Source: Bacteroidaceae bacterium (GTDB lineage Bacteria > Bacteroidota > Bacteroidia > Bacteroidales > Barnesiellaceae_A). Taken from it: a DNA stretch of 41,928 bases. Where the stretch lies: positions 1-41,928 of the forward strand of contig JAFXJY010000042.1 in NCBI GenBank assembly GCA_017531985.1, written 5' to 3'. Shown here one piece after another: positions 40,909 through 41,928 of this stretch. Every line of letters begins with the position of its first letter. Within the stretch, counting starts at the first letter, position 1. The translations under genes and the position numbers were made by a program. The notes under the pieces are model-generated. The model did not search any database, was not told the DNA's origin, and saw only the letters and a program-made list of their open reading frames with translations.

Positions 40909-41928
40909 ATGAAGAAAGCTGTAAAATACATAGGTAAATGGCAAGAGAAGAGTGTTATTCTCGAGAAACTTGAAGGTCCTATCGGCGAAGGTCGCGTAGA
41001 GTTCCCTAATGGTGATACGTTTGAGGGCTGTTTTCATCTGAGTTTTGCTCACATTCAAGGACCTTGTTATGTAGCCGATGGAAAGTATACCTTTGCCGAT
41101 GGCAGGTATATCGAGAATGCGTGGATTAATACCTCTGATGACTTGACAAAGTTTGGTTTGAAGGGTGTGTATGAGGTACGTAATGTTGACGGCTCACCGG
41201 CATCTATCACTTCGTTCTGGTTGAACGAGCGTCATGGTATAGAGGTGTTGCTCGCACCGAAACCAGAGGTCGTTGAGTGGTACAATGGCGAGGAACAAGG
41301 CCGTTATGATGTAAATAACTACACGCTCAACGTCATCGACAAAGACCGCCGTGAACTTGTTGTAGAGCTTGCCAATGGTGTGTCGATAACAATGGTGGGA
41401 GGCCGCATCGTGCCCAACCGATATGATAACTATGTTTACGAAAACTATTTGATGGGTAAACTTGCCTATGAAAATGGCGATGTATATGAGAGCATCAACT
41501 ACGATATACGCAACCTTCAACCCTATGGTGGAGTAGGTACAAGATACCAGGCCAATGGCAAGATGCGCGACGAATATTATAAAGAATATGAGCTGGAGCG
41601 TGTCGAGCGCGAAAAATGGAATCCCGCATGTGCCGTTGAGAAATCTATTCCCAATCCCATTAATCCCGAAGAACAGATAACAGCTCGCGTGTGGGGCAAT
41701 CACATTGAGTATGGTTATCGGTGCGAAATGATGTATGATGGTGATGTGGTAGATGATATGCCTCATGGACAAGGTATATTCAAGGATGTGAGTTCGCAAG
41801 CCTATATAGATGGCAAGATGTGCGATACTTGGCGTTTTACCTACGAAGGTGCATTTGAGCATGGCCGTTGTCATGGTCGTATCGTCTTTACCGACCATGA
41901 GAAGAATACTACACAAGAGTGTGAGTGG
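40909..41928 (+). CDS. MORN-repeat-like protein (3' end outside window)
   Basis: The frame stays open from the ATG at 40909 to the window end, giving 340 codons without a stop. The N-terminal part has EGPIGEGRVEFPNGDTFEGC and FADGRYIENA, the G-x-G-x(2-4)-F-x-D/N-G pattern of MORN repeats. Later segments such as YENGDVYESIN, ANGKMRDEYY and PHGQGIFKD echo it. MORN repeats form beta-hairpin strips that bind proteins or lipids. No signal peptide is evident, so it may be cytoplasmic. A promoter and terminator overlap upstream. A long reverse frame at 41194-41916 is judged a shadow. Confidence 0.75.
   Translation, partial: MKKAVKYIGKWQEKSVILEKLEGPIGEGRVEFPNGDTFEGCFHLSFAHIQGPCYVADGKYTFADGRYIENAWINTSDDLTKFGLKGVYEVRNVDGSPASITSFWLNERHGIEVLLAPKPEVVEWYNGEEQGRYDVNNYTLNVIDKDRRELVVELANGVSITMVGGRIVPNRYDNYVYENYLMGKLAYENGDVYESINYDIRNLQPYGGVGTRYQANGKMRDEYYKEYELERVEREKWNPACAVEKSIPNPINPEEQITARVWGNHIEYGYRCEMMYDGDVVDDMPHGQGIFKDVSSQAYIDGKMCDTWRFTYEGAFEHGRCHGRIVFTDHEKNTTQECEW

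Noticed and set aside
41194..41916. Long open frame on the minus strand (240 codons) opposite the MORN-like gene
   Set aside because: The plus-strand frame is open from a well-placed ATG with a promoter and MORN-like motifs. The reverse frame has no promoter, no family resemblance and an odd amino-acid composition.

Overview
The window looks like a chromosomal segment of a member of the order Bacteroidales (phylum Bacteroidota), probably a gut or oral commensal. Four things point there. Promoters follow the Bacteroidetes pattern, with TTG or TTTG about 18-22 bases before TAnnTTTG. Most genes lack a Shine-Dalgarno (SD) sequence. Three secreted proteins end in tails that resemble type IX secretion (T9SS) sorting domains. 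A complete Mfa/Fim-type (type V) fimbrial operon is present. I cannot place the organism below order level.

Layout. 2-640 is the C-terminal part of a Fib_succ_major-type lectin-like protein, followed by a palindromic intergenic repeat. 1152-7750 is a plus-strand housekeeping run: rpmB, rpmG, a 50-codon DUF4295 gene, a terminator, a leader with a 16-codon ORF, ftsY, rimO, menF, menD and a HAD phosphatase. 7836-13125 is a minus-strand operon read from PASTA protein through RluD-type pseudouridine synthase, acyltransferase, membrane metallophosphoesterase and folK to a nitroreductase. 13126-13552 holds a MITE-like element of about 200 bp. 13553-14467 encodes an uncharacterised membrane coiled-coil protein. 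14670-19427 encodes a tripartite exporter (TolC, HlyD and two ABC-2 permeases) with no ATPase gene. 19596-21638 encodes a secreted endonuclease I.

21760-34268 is the fimbrial operon on the minus strand. In transcription order it encodes a DUF3575 protein, a DUF3868/OmpA-type protein, an Mfa1-type major fimbrillin, an Mfa2/FimB-type anchor, three further large lipoproteins (probably accessory or tip subunits) and a thioredoxin-like protein. A consensus promoter lies upstream. A perfect long hairpin directly after the major pilin gene probably sets the ratio of pilin to minor subunits. 34269-35057 holds that promoter and a decayed transposase. Rubredoxin follows, then a two-gene unit encoding secreted multidomain proteins (35445-40814) and a truncated MORN-like gene running off the end.

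The points I would look at first are: two near-perfect SD sequences, before the DUF4295 gene and before the ftsY leader ORF, in a lineage that normally does not use SD; the leader-ORF plus hairpin arrangement before ftsY; the structured intergenic region between the major pilin and the anchor; the lectin-like C-terminus on a fimbrial lipoprotein; and the MITE-like element. No CRISPR array, rRNA, tRNA, integrase or reverse transcriptase gene was seen.
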